From assembly GCF_000253295.1 (NCBI RefSeq), contig NC_015717.1, positions 744,001 through 808,000 of the forward strand: a stretch of 64,000 nt of DNA, in the 5' to 3' direction. This stretch comes from Hyphomicrobium sp. MC1. Lineage in GTDB: Bacteria > Pseudomonadota > Alphaproteobacteria > Rhizobiales > Hyphomicrobiaceae. A program made the position numbers and the translations under genes. Shown piece after piece: positions 42,728 to 50,964 of this stretch (within the stretch, counting starts at the first letter, position 1; every line of letters starts with the position of its first letter). The notes under the pieces are model-generated. The model was not told the DNA's origin. It worked only from the letters and a program-made list of their open reading frames with translations, and ran no database searches.

Positions 42728-44548
42728 TTAGGGCAGTGCGAACACGGTGAGCGAGCCACCGAGGTTCGAGTAGGAAGCAAGGCCCGAATAACCGCCGACA
42801 GCGCCGAGGCCGTCGTTCGGGTTCGTCAAGCCAGCTGCCAGACCGATGCCGGCCCAGCCGCCGATGCCCGAGAGAACGCCGACATACTGCTTGCCACCCT
42901 GCATGTAGGTGAAGACGTTGCCGATAACGCCCGACGGGGTCTTGAACTTGTAGAGTTCCTTGCCGGTCTTCTGGTCGACGGCTTTGAAGTAGCCTTCGAG
43001 CGTGCCGTAGAAGGCGACGCCGCCAGCGGTCGTCAGAGCGCCAGACCACACCGAGAACTGCTCAGGCTTCGACCAGACGATCTTGCCCTTGCCTGCGTCC
43101 CAAGCGAGGAACGTACCCATGCGCTCCGGCTTATCCGGGCCAGGGAACATCGAGAGCGTCGCGCCGACGAACGGCTGACCTGCGGCGTACGAAACCTTGA
43201 ACGGCTCGTAATCCATGCAGACGTGGTTGGCGGGAACGTAGAACAGGCCCGTCAGCTCCGAGTAGGAAGCCGGCTGTTCGTCCTTCGAGCCGAGAGCGGC
43301 AGGGCAGATGCCCTTCGTGTCGAAGTCTGTGCCGTGAGCGAAGGTCGAGTACTTCTTCACGCGGACCGGACGACCGTAGTCGGGGCTCGACTTGTCGAGG
43401 TTGATGCTGGTCGCCCAGTTGACGACCGGATCATACTTTTCGGCGACGAGAGGTTCGCCCGTGGCACGGTCGAGCGTGTAAGCAAAACCGTTACGGTCGA
43501 AGTGGACTTCGACTTTACGCTTTTTGCCTTTGACATCGATGTCGGCGAGGATCGGCTCGTTGATGCCGTCATAATCCCACTCGTCGAACGGCGTCATCTG
43601 GTAGGCCCACTTGGCCATGCCGGTGTCGGGATCGCGCGCAAAGTGCGTCATCGACCACTTGAGATCGATCGGCTTGCCGTCCTTGCCAGCGCGCTGAACC
43701 GGGTTCCACGTGCCGGGGTTACCGGTTCCGTAGTACACGAGGTTCAAGTCCGGATCGTAAGCCATATAGCCCCAGGTCGTGCCGCCGCCGATCTTCCACT
43801 GATCGCCGCTCCACGTCTTGAGCGAAGAATCTTTGCCGACCGGCTTGCCGAGCGACATCGTCTTCTCGGGGTCGATAAGCATTTCAGCGTCCGGACCCGT
43901 CGAGTAGGCGCGCCAGACTTTCTTGCCGGTGTTTTCGTCGTATGCGGTCAGCGAGCCGCGGACGCCGTATTCGCCGCCCGAAATGCCGACGAGGACCTTG
44001 TCCTTGACGATGAGCGGAGCGGACGTGCCGGTTTCACCCATCTTCGGATCGCCGTTGGCGACCTTCCAGAGTTCCTTGCCGGTCTTGGCATCAAGAGCGA
44101 CCAGCGTCGTGTCGGCCTGATACATGAAGATCTTGCCGTCGGCGTACTGGAGGCCACGGGTAACCGTGTCACAGCACATGACTGAGATAACGGACGGATC
44201 CTGCTTCGGAACGTACTTCCAAACGATCTTCTGTTCGTCGGCGAGGTTCAGGGCATAGACGACGTTCGGGAACGGCGTCACCATGTACATCTCGTTGCCG
44301 ACGACGAGTGGGCTGCCTTCATGGCCGCGCAGAACGCCGGTCGAGAACGTCCAAGCCACCTGGAGCTGGCCGACGTTTTCTGTCGTGATCTGGTTAAGTT
44401 TCGAATAACGATGACCGGCGTAATCGCCGTTTTGAGTGGCCCAATTGTTCGGGTCGCTCGTCGCTTTAATGACGCTTTCATTCGCCCAAGCGGACGAACC
44501 CAGCGAAGCGGACAATGCCAGCCCCGCCGCTAGAATCTTTCCACGCAT
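42728..44548 (-). CDS. xoxF: Lanthanide-dependent methanol dehydrogenase XoxF
   Basis: 606 residues from ATG 44548, with GGAGGA upstream. The signal peptide ends at about residue 22 (SSAWA|NES), so the enzyme is periplasmic. It is an eight-bladed PQQ propeller with several W-motif repeats. Visible active site: vicinal disulfide C125-C126 (ISVMCCDTV), E193 (GGEYGVRG), N277 (GTGNPGTWN), catalytic D325 and, two residues on, D327 in DEWDYDG. That second Asp is the hallmark of the rare-earth-dependent XoxF clade; calcium MxaF has Ala there. Oxidises methanol (and possibly formaldehyde) with PQQ and passes electrons to a cytochrome c. No xoxG, xoxJ or pqq genes are adjacent. The clade number is not assigned. 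Confidence 0.96.
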   Translation of the reverse strand: MRGKILAAGLALSASLGSSAWANESVIKATSDPNNWATQNGDYAGHRYSKLNQITTENVGQLQVAWTFSTGVLRGHEGSPLVVGNEMYMVTPFPNVVYALNLADEQKIVWKYVPKQDPSVISVMCCDTVTRGLQYADGKIFMYQADTTLVALDAKTGKELWKVANGDPKMGETGTSAPLIVKDKVLVGISGGEYGVRGSLTAYDENTGKKVWRAYSTGPDAEMLIDPEKTMSLGKPVGKDSSLKTWSGDQWKIGGGTTWGYMAYDPDLNLVYYGTGNPGTWNPVQRAGKDGKPIDLKWSMTHFARDPDTGMAKWAYQMTPFDEWDYDGINEPILADIDVKGKKRKVEVHFDRNGFAYTLDRATGEPLVAEKYDPVVNWATSINLDKSSPDYGRPVRVKKYSTFAHGTDFDTKGICPAALGSKDEQPASYSELTGLFYVPANHVCMDYEPFKVSYAAGQPFVGATLSMFPGPDKPERMGTFLAWDAGKGKIVWSKPEQFSVWSGALTTAGGVAFYGTLEGYFKAVDQKTGKELYKFKTPSGVIGNVFTYMQGGKQYVGVLSGIGGWAGIGLAAGLTNPNDGLGAVGGYSGLASYSNLGGSLTVFALP

Positions 44549-45034
44549 TGTAGTCCTCCAATTCACGACTTGACACGTCTTCGGCGGGTGCCGAAAGCCG
44601 TGCGCAACCGCCGGCGGAAGCCGGCATTCAATTTCCCTCTTTTATATTGTTTTTGTCATATATTCGGGCAGCGATGATGCGAAAATCATCACTGGTACCG
44701 TTCGGGATTTGAACGTCTTCTCAGGATGTTGCGGCGACGGGGCGAAGCCCGGAACAGCAACCGGGCGCAATCAAGTTCATATTCCGCAACGCGTCAACTG
44801 CGATTGCCGATTAGTGGATGCGACAATTGGAAATCCTACCCGTGACATTCAGCACGATTTCCCGATTTCTCTATTGTTGAGCGAAATCATGATGGTGACG
44901 CGACATATCAGCCTTGCATTTCGCGAAGAGAGAAATTCGGCGCGCAAATTTCGATCAATAACAATTCTAGATGAATTGCGATCTCAACTCCGGATCAATG
45001 CCGACTTTATGTGATTAAAAATTCAGCGGCGTGA
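44549..45034. other. 486-bp region upstream of xoxF
   Basis: Holds the xoxF promoter. The stretch near 44640-44665 is AT-rich (runs such as TTTTATATTGTTTTTGTCAT), and 44860-45020 is also AT-richer than the surroundings. A plus-strand open frame at 44709-45014 has no ribosome-binding site or family resemblance. No further gene is seen. Confidence 0.5.
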
Positions 45035-45108
45035 TGGAGCGGGCGAAGGGAATCGAACCCTCGTATGCAGCTTGGGAAGCTGCCGTTCTACCATTGAACT
45101 ACGCCCGC
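45035..45108 (-). tRNA. tRNA-Gly (anticodon CCC)
   Basis: On the minus strand a full cloverleaf reads out: acceptor arm GCGGGCG / CGCCCGC, D-arm with AGTTCAATGGTAGAAC, anticodon stem GCAGC / GCTGC around loop TTCCCAA (anticodon CCC), T-arm with GGTTCGATTCC, and encoded CCA at 45035-45037. Length is 74 nt including CCA. Reads GGG codons. Confidence 0.95.
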
Positions 45109-45250
45109 GAAGGCCGTGATTTTCCGGGTTTTGACACTTTCACGATGTTCCCGCAAGCCGTACGATCGCTGGTAGCCGCGTTGTCCCTAGGGTACTGCGC
45201 TGAGGGGCGACAACGCGCCGAAAGGCGTCGATCACGACGATAGAGATCCG

Positions 45251-45796
45251 ATGACAAGAGAAGCATGGGCGCGGCACGTTGCATTCGTGCTGCGCTGCTC
45301 GGGTGCGGCGACACTCTCTTATATGCTTGCGAACGCCATCGGGCTGCCGCACCCAGTGTGGGCGGCGATGTCCGGCGTCATTGTCGGGCAGGAAAAGCTG
45401 GACGAGACGCGAAGCGCGACCATAGGGCGGTTGTTCGGCACGGTCGTCGGCGTCGTCGTTGCGGTTACAATCGGATCTCTTCTCGAACCGCTTCATGCCG
45501 ATGTCGTCGTGCAGATGGCGGTCGCAGTGGCCGTCGCGGCGATCATCGCGCGGCGTTACCCGATGCTCCGGGTCTGCATGTGGACGTGTCCGATCGTCTT
45601 TCTCAGCACCGACGCGGCGACACCGTTGGCTGTCGTCGGTTTTCAACGGGGTGCGGAAGTTCTGCTTGGCGGGATCGTTGGCGCGCTGCTGCACGGGCTA
45701 TCGGAAACGGTCATCTCCGCCATAGTGACGGCGGCGCCCGAAAAGCCGGAGGAGGCGAAGCCTAAAGCCGCTTCTCTGCCGATTCACGATGACTGA
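45251..45796 (+). CDS. FUSC-family (aromatic acid exporter-like) small membrane protein
   Basis: 181 residues. About four to five transmembrane helices, with the FUSC/ArAE-type opening LRCSGAATLSYMLANAIGLP, then HPVWAAMSGVIVGQEKLDET and IGRLFGTVVGVVVAVTIGSL. It is only the membrane half of full-length FUSC exporters (which are 350-700 residues), but single-domain members exist. Ends in a Lys/Glu-rich tail. Might move aromatic acids; the substrate is not inferable. Confidence 0.75.
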   Translation: MTREAWARHVAFVLRCSGAATLSYMLANAIGLPHPVWAAMSGVIVGQEKLDETRSATIGRLFGTVVGVVVAVTIGSLLEPLHADVVVQMAVAVAVAAIIARRYPMLRVCMWTCPIVFLSTDAATPLAVVGFQRGAEVLLGGIVGALLHGLSETVISAIVTAAPEKPEEAKPKAASLPIHDD

Positions 45797-45886
45797 GTGC
45801 TCCGAGGAAGTATTTACAAAAATTGATCGGGGCCGCGTCGGCGAAGATGCTAGATATGGTGCGTCGAACTTCGGGGAGAGGGATGA

Positions 45887-46186
45887 ATGCCGGGGGCCTT
45901 TAAATCGCTTTGGGCCGTTGTCGCGCTTGTCATGGGCGCTTGCGGTGGCTTGCTTGTCTCTCCCGCGGCTGCCGATGATACGAGTACGGCCAAGCGTGCG
46001 CCTTCAACGCTCGATCAGCAGATCAACCAAGCGGTCGGATCGGGCGGATCATCGTCGTCGGATATGGACGCGCGGATCAGGGATCTCGAAGCGACCCGCA
46101 CGGAGATCGATCAGCAGAAAAAGCCGACCATCAGCCTCGGCGTCAGCGGCTGGGTCAATCAGCAAATGTTATACAACGTGAAGTAA
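45887..46186 (+). pseudogene. Truncated porin-like gene (N-terminal remnant)
   Basis: 99 residues: signal peptide to about residue 29 (LLVSPAAAD), a short coiled-coil-like stretch (MDARIRDLEATRTEIDQQKK) and then KPTISLGVSGWVNQQMLYNV followed at once by the stop. The last segment looks like the first beta-strand of alphaproteobacterial porins, which continue for 300 or more residues. No continuation appears in any frame before mscL. Alternatively a genuine short secreted protein. Confidence 0.5.
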
Positions 46187-46223
46187 CGCGCTCGCCGATC
46201 AGGCAGGGGCGCAACAGTCTGAG

Positions 46224-46258
46224 AGCGCGCAACCATTCCGCTGGAATAGTCGCGCGCT
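46224..46258. terminator. Hairpin between the porin remnant and mscL
   Basis: Outer stem AGCGCGC / GCGCGCT and inner stem ATTCC-GCT-GGAAT at a convergent gene junction. There is no clear T-run, so strength is doubtful. Confidence 0.5.
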
Positions 46259-46284
46259 GGCTGAAACATTATTGTGGGACGGCT

Positions 46285-46674
46285 TCAGGCTTTCTTCGCC
46301 AGAAGGTCGCGAATTTCCTTGAGATACTCTTCCGTCGGTGTCGGCGGGGGCGGGCCCGCAGCGGCCTTAGGCTTCTTCATCGTGTTGACGGCTTTGACGA
46401 GCAGGAAGATCGCGAAGGCGGTGATGAGGAACTTGATGACGGCGTTGAGAAACACGCCGTACCTGATCAGCACCGGGTCGGTCGGCGTGGGGATCGCAAC
46501 CGAGAGACTGGAAAAGTCGATCCCTGCCATCATGTAGCCAATCGGCGGCATGACGACATTGTCGACGAGGGAAGACACGATTGGAGCGAAGGCGGCGCCC
46601 ATGATTACGCCGACGGCGAGGTCGATGACGTTGCCTCGCATGGCGAATTCTTTGAATTCGTCAATTATGCTCAT
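46285..46674 (-). CDS. mscL: Large-conductance mechanosensitive channel MscL
   Basis: 129 residues from ATG 46674, the normal MscL size. Starts MSIIDEFKEFAMRGNVIDLA, with the pore helix VGVIMGAAFAPIVSSLVDNV, a second transmembrane helix and the C-terminal EYLKEIRDLLAKKA bundle helix. Opens under membrane tension to release osmolytes during hypo-osmotic shock. The open frame extends upstream to 46854, but homology and the start context place the start here. Confidence 0.96.
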   Translation of the reverse strand: MSIIDEFKEFAMRGNVIDLAVGVIMGAAFAPIVSSLVDNVVMPPIGYMMAGIDFSSLSVAIPTPTDPVLIRYGVFLNAVIKFLITAFAIFLLVKAVNTMKKPKAAAGPPPPTPTEEYLKEIRDLLAKKA

Positions 46675-46913
46675 GCTGATTGTCCTTCCCTGCTGATATT
46701 GCCGTTCCCGTCCTGGGAACGTCGCGCCTTCGTCCTGGAAGGCTGGCACGCGATTCCCGCGGCGAAATGTTAGGGGATGATCTAGCGCAGGACAACGGAA
46801 CGGCGGCCAAAATCCCCGGAGTAGCATTGGACAAAGGCCCTGGCCGACGGGCATAATGAGGGCGACAGGCGGTGGGGCGCCGAGCGCGAAAGCGGCGACT
46901 TTGGGGGATCCGG

Positions 46914-47174
46914 ATGATTGAACGGAAAGAACGCAAGCCCTACTGGCGCCATACCAAGTGGCAGGTCATTGCGAGCATCATACCGTTTCTGGCACTGGTC
47001 ATCGTTTTGCCGCTCTATGCCGAGCAATTGAACTCCAGCCGGTTCTTAGGGTTTCCGCTCGGGTACTTTCTTGCGGCTCACGGATTTTTCGTGATCGCCC
47101 TGATAACGGTCGCGAGCTACGTCAACCGCCAGAATGCCATCGATCACTGGCACGGCGCGCACGAAGATATGTGA
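46914..47174 (+). CDS. DUF4212 symporter small subunit
   Basis: 86 residues from ATG 46914 with GGGGGA upstream. Begins MIERKERKPYWRHTKWQ; two transmembrane helices (VIASIIPFLALVIVLPLY and GYFLAAHGFFVIALITVA) joined by RFLGFPLG, and ends NRQNAIDHW. Matches the DUF4212 small partner found upstream of sodium:solute symporters. The large subunit starts 9 bp downstream. Confidence 0.88.
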   Translation: MIERKERKPYWRHTKWQVIASIIPFLALVIVLPLYAEQLNSSRFLGFPLGYFLAAHGFFVIALITVASYVNRQNAIDHWHGAHEDM

Positions 47175-47183
47175 GGCGGGAGC

Positions 47184-49019
47184 ATGGCGTTCGGTGCGCG
47201 CGCGAGATTGATCAATCCGCGCCTCGGCACGTATTTCAGCATTTTCGCCGCCCTCTATACGGCGCTGTTCCTTCTTGTCCTGATCTTCGAGCAGCTGAAG
47301 TTCGATGAGAGCTTCCTGCGCATCGCGTTCCTCGCCGGGCCGATCATCATCTACGCCGTGATCGGCCTGTGTGTCGGCACGAACGACATCCTGTGTTATT
47401 TCGCGGCTGGTCGGCGCGTTCCCGCGGCCTATACCGGGCTTTTGCTCGGTGCTTCGGCGCTGGGCGGCACCTTCATCGTGGCGGGCACGGGCGCATTCTT
47501 TTTCTCGGGGTTCGATGCCGTCATCCTGCTGATGGGTACCCTCACCGGTTTCGTCATCATGGCGATCGGGCTTGCGCCGTTCTACCGGAAGTTCGGCGCC
47601 TTCACCGTCCCGAGCTATCTCGGCCGCCGTTTTGAGAGCCGGGGACTGAGGGTCATCACGGCAGGCATCGCGGCTGTGCCGATGCTGCTCGTGCTGTCGG
47701 CAGAATTGCGCATTGGCGGTAACGTCGCGCAGCGCCTTGTCGGCGGCAGCGCCAACAATCTGGTGTTTCTCCTGGCGCTGACGATTGCGATATCGACGGC
47801 GGCAGGCGGCAAGCGTTCCTTCACCTGGACGGGCGTTGCGCAATCGATCGCGCTGTTTCTCGCCGTGCTTGGCGTCGCCACGACGATCAGCGTTATGGTG
47901 ACGAGCCTGCCCATTCCGCAACTCGCGAACGGTCCGATGGTGCGCGGGATGGTGCGGAACGAAGTCAACGAAGGATTGCAGCTCATCAAGGTCTGGCCGA
48001 TGGCGTTCCAGCTGCCGCCTGAGGGCTTTTCCGCGTTGACAAAGCCTTACACGCAGCCGTTCGGCTCGATCGGACCGTTGGCTTTCATCATTGGTGTTTT
48101 CGCGATTGCGACGGGTGTCAGCACCGCGCCGTGGCTATTGCCGCGTGTTGCGGCGACGCCTGGCGTGTATGAAGCGCGGAAATCGCTCGGCTGGGCGACG
48201 GTCTTTTCCGGACTGGCGCTCCTCACGATTTCTTCGGCGGCAATCTTCCTTCGAGATTTCACGCTCGAAGCCGTGATGAGCGAGCGGCTCGGCCCGTTGC
48301 CGCAATGGCTGCATAACGCGGCGGCGCATCATATCGTGACGTTCGATCAGGCAGCTACACGGCTGGGATTTGCCGGCTTGAAGTTCGATCGCGACGGCGT
48401 GCTGTTTGCTTTGCCGCTGCTGGTCGATCTGCCGTCGGCGTTCTCTTATCTCCTGCTGGCCGGCGCTGTTGCCGCTGCATTGGTCACGGCGTCCGCGACG
48501 ACGGTGTCGCTGGCGGCCGTTCTTGGCGAGGACGTTGTTCAAGGCATGTCGTGGGAGCCGCCGACGACGCAAAGCCGGGTGTGGATCGTGCGCGGCTTTA
48601 TCGTGGTCGTAGCGTTCTGTGGCGCGATGCTGTGCGTCACGGCGCCGAGCGATCCGTTGCGGCTCGTACTGTGGGCACTGTCGCTGACGGGTGCGAGCCT
48701 CTTCCCCGTCATGGTCCTGTCGATCTGGTGGAAGAGACTGACGGTCGGCGGTGCGATCGTCGGGGTCATCTCGGGCTTTATCGCCGGAGCGTTCGCTATC
48801 ATGATGGGCGAGATGGGGACGCTTTCGACGCCAGGCGCCATCGCGGGCATTCTCGGGCTGCCGGTGTCGTTCGCGCTGGCCATCGGTACGAGCTTGATGC
48901 GGCCGGAAGTCAGCCGTCACACTGTCGAGATGGTACGCGACATCAGGGTTCCGGGCGGCGAGATCATCTACGACCGCGAGATGCAGCGGCTCCAGCTGCG
49001 TAAACATTCGCGCACGTAA
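47184..49019 (+). CDS. Sodium:solute symporter (SSS family, ActP/VC_2705-like)
   Basis: 611 residues, about 13-14 transmembrane helices. SSS-type segments include DILCYFAAGRRVPAAYTGLL, ALGGTFIVAGTGAFFFSGFD, FRKFGAFTVPSYLGRR-like YRKFGAFTVPSYLGRRF, and TGVSTAPWLLPRV. Paired with the DUF4212 subunit, the layout known for acetate and other monocarboxylate uptake systems. Substrate not proven. The gene pair looks like a two-gene operon. Confidence 0.9.
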   Translation: MAFGARARLINPRLGTYFSIFAALYTALFLLVLIFEQLKFDESFLRIAFLAGPIIIYAVIGLCVGTNDILCYFAAGRRVPAAYTGLLLGASALGGTFIVAGTGAFFFSGFDAVILLMGTLTGFVIMAIGLAPFYRKFGAFTVPSYLGRRFESRGLRVITAGIAAVPMLLVLSAELRIGGNVAQRLVGGSANNLVFLLALTIAISTAAGGKRSFTWTGVAQSIALFLAVLGVATTISVMVTSLPIPQLANGPMVRGMVRNEVNEGLQLIKVWPMAFQLPPEGFSALTKPYTQPFGSIGPLAFIIGVFAIATGVSTAPWLLPRVAATPGVYEARKSLGWATVFSGLALLTISSAAIFLRDFTLEAVMSERLGPLPQWLHNAAAHHIVTFDQAATRLGFAGLKFDRDGVLFALPLLVDLPSAFSYLLLAGAVAAALVTASATTVSLAAVLGEDVVQGMSWEPPTTQSRVWIVRGFIVVVAFCGAMLCVTAPSDPLRLVLWALSLTGASLFPVMVLSIWWKRLTVGGAIVGVISGFIAGAFAIMMGEMGTLSTPGAIAGILGLPVSFALAIGTSLMRPEVSRHTVEMVRDIRVPGGEIIYDREMQRLQLRKHSRT

Positions 49020-49088
49020 TGGCTCGAATGCTGACTTGCGGGTCGTTCAGGATTGCTCAGGCGGTCTGGGGCCTCTAAAGAGCAATCC

Positions 49089-50048
49089 ATGACCATTCGC
49101 GATCGCCTCGATCTCTATCCGCCACTGACGCCGTACCGCGAGACCCGGCTGCCGGTCGGCGGCGGGCATACGCTTTACGTCGAGGAATGCGGAAACCCGA
49201 ATGGACGGCCGGTCGTCATTCTGCACGGCGGTCCAGGCGGCGGATGCAATCCGACCATGCGGCGGTTTCACGATCCCGACCGTTATCGCATCGTGCTGTT
49301 CGATCAACGCGGGTGCGGGCGTTCGACGCCGAACGCGTCGCTCGATCACAATACGACGCACGATCTCGTCGCCGACATCGAGCGCATTCGCGGCGAACTC
49401 GGCATCGACCGCTGGCAGTTATTCGGCGGCTCGTGGGGGTCGACGCTGGCGATCGCTTACGCAGAAGCGTATCCCGAGCGCGTGACCGCGATGGTTCTGC
49501 GCGGCATTTTTCTGCTGACGCAGGCGGAGTTGCGCTGGTTCTATCAGGACGGATGCAGCTGGATTTTCCCAGAAGCCTTTGCCGAATTCCAGCGGCCGAT
49601 TCCGCCCGACGAACGCGACGACATGATCGGCGCCTATCACCGCCGGTTGACGTCCGACGATCTCAGCGTTCGCCTTGCCGCAGCGCGTGCCTGGAGCATC
49701 TGGGAAGGGACGACGCTCTCGCTCATTCCGGAAGCCGATCGCGTGGCACGGTTTGGCGCCGACAGCTATGCGCTGGCCTTCGCCCGAATTGAAAGCCATT
49801 ACTTCGTCAACGCTGGTTTCTTTCGCAGGGACGGCGAGTTGCTTCTTGAAGCCCATCGCCTGAGGGACATTCCCGGCGTTATTGCGCACGGCCGTTACGA
49901 TGTCGTGACGCCCGTGCGGAACGCGGTGATGCTCGCCAAGGCTTGGGGCAACGCCGATCTACGCATTGTGCCTGACGCTGGGCATGCCATGACGGAGCCG
50001 GGACTCGTGCATGAGCTTATCCGCGCTACGCGCAAATTCGCGGACTGA
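49089..50048 (+). CDS. pip: Proline iminopeptidase
   Basis: 319 residues from ATG 49089, full length for the S33 family. Motifs: LHGGPGGGCNP (oxyanion), FDQRGCGRSTPN, nucleophile elbow FGGSWGSTLA, the catalytic Asp in HGRYDVVTP and His in GHAMTEPG. Removes N-terminal proline from peptides in the cytoplasm. Confidence 0.95.
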   Translation: MTIRDRLDLYPPLTPYRETRLPVGGGHTLYVEECGNPNGRPVVILHGGPGGGCNPTMRRFHDPDRYRIVLFDQRGCGRSTPNASLDHNTTHDLVADIERIRGELGIDRWQLFGGSWGSTLAIAYAEAYPERVTAMVLRGIFLLTQAELRWFYQDGCSWIFPEAFAEFQRPIPPDERDDMIGAYHRRLTSDDLSVRLAAARAWSIWEGTTLSLIPEADRVARFGADSYALAFARIESHYFVNAGFFRRDGELLLEAHRLRDIPGVIAHGRYDVVTPVRNAVMLAKAWGNADLRIVPDAGHAMTEPGLVHELIRATRKFAD

Positions 50049-50057
50049 TATCTTTAT

Positions 50058-50612
50058 CTAGAGCGAGCCTTTTGGACCCGGCGAGGCCGACGGTGGCGCG
50101 GGCGGCGGTGACGGCGCGGCGTGGTCGTCCGGCGGCAGAGGCTTATCCAAATCCCTGACGTGATCGCGGATCTTCTTGTAAACGCGCGAGATGTAGTCGA
50201 GAGCCTGATCGACTTCCTCATCAGTCGGGAGCTGGGCCTTGCCGTCCGGCGGTGGCGCGTCGGCGAGCGGACCGGGTGGCGCTGGAACACCGGGCGGCCG
50301 TGTCTCGATCATCTCTTCAAGTTCTTTGACGCGCGCCTTCAGGTCGTGGTTCTCCGATTCAAGTCGCGAAAGCTTGTCGGCGGGTGTGTTGGCGGTCTGA
50401 TCGTCGACGGATTTGCAGGCCCATTCGTTGCCGCTCTTGGCGCACATGGCGACGGCGCCCGTCTGCTTGTCGAGACGCAGGAAGCCGCCCTCGACGGGGG
50501 ACATCGTGAACCGTTCGGCGGTGTCACTCGATGGCTCTGCAACTGAAGCCGCTGCCAGCATTGGCAGAATGAAAAGACCGAGCATGGTTGCCCGCGTCGC
50601 CCTCAAGGTCAT
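50058..50612 (-). CDS. Secreted coiled-coil/Pro-rich hypothetical protein
   Basis: 184 residues from ATG 50612, preceded by GGAGGA. Signal peptide (GLFILPMLAAASVAE), a short domain with FTMSPVEGGFLRLDKQTGAV and AMCAKSGNEWACKSV (two Cys), a helical segment KLSRLESENHDLKARVKELE, and a Pro-rich C-terminus. Such proteins are widespread in Hyphomicrobiales; function unknown. Periplasmic location is likely. Confidence 0.75.
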   Translation of the reverse strand: MTLRATRATMLGLFILPMLAAASVAEPSSDTAERFTMSPVEGGFLRLDKQTGAVAMCAKSGNEWACKSVDDQTANTPADKLSRLESENHDLKARVKELEEMIETRPPGVPAPPGPLADAPPPDGKAQLPTDEEVDQALDYISRVYKKIRDHVRDLDKPLPPDDHAAPSPPPAPPSASPGPKGSL

Positions 50613-50964
50613 TGCAAGTCCTCCGCTGACCGTTACCTGCGAAATGGTCATATGCGGGAACTATGGCAAGACCGCTGGCCATAGCCATTTCCGCGAATCA
50701 ACCCGTTCGAGGTGGCAGTGCCGGCGGCCGCCAGATCAAAAGTTTCCTCTAATAATATATTGAAAAGTCGCAATTTTTATCGTCCTGGCACGCTCCTTAA
50801 CTCGACGTTTACTCCCGGCGACCAAAAGTTGCCTTCGAAGCTGATTTGTGTCGCGTCCGCCAACGATCGCATTTGACCTGCGCGGTACGGACCCCCCGAT
50901 GTCCCGAGCGCGCAGCGGCTGCGCTCTCCCGGACCGTTCGCAATCGCGCTGTCTCGAGGGGAAG

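Noticed and set aside
42662..44185. 507-codon open frame antisense to xoxF
   Set aside because: Codon-mirror frame of a GC-rich, highly conserved gene. Composition is Arg/Val/Asp-rich with no family motif, and the xoxF reading is beyond doubt.
44709..45014. Possible small gene upstream of tRNA-Gly
   Set aside because: No ribosome-binding site, no resemblance to any family, and it lies in an AT-rich control region.
47046..47921. 291-codon minus frame across DUF4212 and the symporter
   Set aside because: Charged low-complexity shadow frame opposite two membrane proteins.
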